Assembly: GCF_900116765.1 (NCBI RefSeq)
Contig: NZ_UETC01000013.1
Span: 1 to 64,000 of the forward strand
Direction of reading: 5' to 3'
DNA length: 64,000 nt
From: Jannaschia seohaensis
Lineage (GTDB): Bacteria; Pseudomonadota; Alphaproteobacteria; Rhodobacterales; Rhodobacteraceae
Below the pieces are notes generated by a model that saw only the letters and a program-made list of their open reading frames with translations, searched no databases and had not been told where the DNA came from. The position numbers were made by a program, and so were the translations under genes. Shown one piece after another: positions 63,242 through 64,000 of the stretch (positions are counted from its first letter, which is position 1; every line of letters begins with the position of its first letter).

Positions 63242-64000
63242 ATGGACGTCAGGCAACTGAGATATTTCGTGGCTATTGCCGAGGAGGGCTCGCTGTCGGC
63301 CGCAGCCCAGCGGGTCAATGTCGCGCAGCCGTCGCTGTCGCAACACGTCATCGCACTGGAGCGGGAGCTCGACGTCAAGCTGCTCGAGCGCAGCCCGCGC
63401 GGCGTCTCGCTGACCCAATCCGGCGCGGTGCTGCTCAGCCATGCGCGCGAGGTCATCGAGGCGCTGGAGCGCACCGCCACCGCCGTCCGGCAGTCGGGCA
63501 GCGACCCGCAGGGCGATGTGAGCTTCGGCCTGCCCAGTTCCATCTCGATGGTCCTGTCGGTTCCGCTGGCCGAGACCGTGCGGCTCGAACTGCCGAAGGT
63601 GCGGTTGCGCGTGATCGACGCAATGAGCGGCTTCATCAAGACCTGGCTCGAAGACCAGTCGATCGATCTCGGCATGCTCTACGATCTCAGCTCGGTGCGG
63701 CATCTGAGCCACGAACAGCTGATGACCGAGGAGCTGCACTTCTTTTCGGCCCCCGATGCCTGGCCCTTCGAGAGCCGCGCAGGCTCGGCGGTGACGCTGG
63801 CCGAACTGGCCGAGGCCGAACTGGTGCTGCCCTCGCCGCATCACGGGCTGCGCATCATGATCGACCGGTTTCTCAAGTCGCATGGCGTGGCGCTGAACAT
63901 CGCGACCGAGATGGACGGACTCGGACAGATCAAGACCCTCGTCGCTCGCGGCAGCAGCTATACGATCCTCGCGCCGGCCGCGGCGATCGATTTCGTCGAG
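63242..64000 (+). CDS. LysR-family transcriptional regulator (cut by the window end)
   Basis: At least 253 aa are visible. The start MDVRQLRYFVAIAEEGSLSA at 63242 has a GGGGGAAGG ribosome site; an in-frame ATG at 63221 would add seven residues. The helix-turn-helix is SLSAAAQRVNVAQPSLSQHV, with effector-domain sequence GLPSSISMVLSVPLAETVRL typical of NAC/CbbR-like LysR proteins. The 230-bp divergent gap before the glutathione-transferase operon is the natural target. The C-terminus lies outside the window. Confidence 0.92.
   Translation, partial: MDVRQLRYFVAIAEEGSLSAAAQRVNVAQPSLSQHVIALERELDVKLLERSPRGVSLTQSGAVLLSHAREVIEALERTATAVRQSGSDPQGDVSFGLPSSISMVLSVPLAETVRLELPKVRLRVIDAMSGFIKTWLEDQSIDLGMLYDLSSVRHLSHEQLMTEELHFFSAPDAWPFESRAGSAVTLAELAEAELVLPSPHHGLRIMIDRFLKSHGVALNIATEMDGLGQIKTLVARGSSYTILAPAAAIDFVE

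Overview
The window is GC-rich chromosomal DNA from an alphaproteobacterium, most likely of the Rhodobacteraceae (Roseobacter/Paracoccus side). The glycine-betaine demethylation genes, the complete urtABCDE urea transporter, the opgCGH glucan genes and the codon usage all fit that family. Most metabolic genes lie on the minus strand in tight operons joined by 4-base ATGA overlaps.

Region 1 (about 0.17-9.65 kb, minus strand): a catabolic run for methylated glycines. The order of transcription is FAD dimethylglycine dehydrogenase, a non-pyrrolysine MttB-family methyltransferase, a TetR regulator, then sarcosine oxidase soxB-soxD-soxA-soxG. Together they would take glycine betaine or dimethylglycine to sarcosine and glycine. 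soxA is broken as written by a one-base loss in a G6/C6 run.

Region 2 (9.85-15.9 kb, minus): urtA-B-C-D-E, an ABC urea importer. Region 3 (16.2-18.2 kb): a lone cheD, and divergently a membrane-anchored rhodanese coupled to a secreted esterase of the PHB-depolymerase type. Region 4 (18.2-22.8 kb, minus): opgC-opgG-opgH for osmoregulated periplasmic glucan. Region 5 (22.8-29.2 kb): an acyl-CoA dehydrogenase, an acetolactate-synthase-like ThDP enzyme, a class III CoA-transferase and a TTC38-like TPR protein, with a divergent LysR regulator.

Region 6 (29.79-52.53 kb): a 22.7-kb integrative island in the 3' end of tRNA-Ser(GGA). It is bounded by a 16-bp direct repeat of the tRNA end, and a tyrosine integrase lies just inside the right end. 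Its right two thirds has satellite-type genes: integrase, AlpA-like regulator, primase/helicase-type ATPase and an HGG-motif protein. It also holds a decayed phage polyvalent-protein gene and an IS66 remnant. Its left third carries the main discovery candidate, a four-gene plus-strand cassette: a SNF2 helicase with a C-terminal DUF3883-type nuclease-like domain, a small HEPN-motif protein, a DUF1156-type adenine methylase and a DUF499-type ATPase with its own N-terminal HEPN motif. This looks like an anti-phage system of the helicase-methylase-ATPase kind.

Region 7 (52.5-56.85 kb): a graveyard next to the right attachment site. It holds fused fragments of a type I restriction system (hsdM', hsdS', hsdR'), a P27 terminase small-subunit gene with a CGA-to-TGA stop at codon 4, a DUF429-like gene, a serine recombinase with an in-frame amber codon behind a perfect 40-bp palindrome, and a headless gene fragment. 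Region 8 (57.0 kb to the end): class I fumarase, CitF, CitE-like lyase, SDR dehydrogenase, SnoaL-like protein and an extended glutathione transferase in one minus-strand operon. A divergent LysR gene runs off the right edge.
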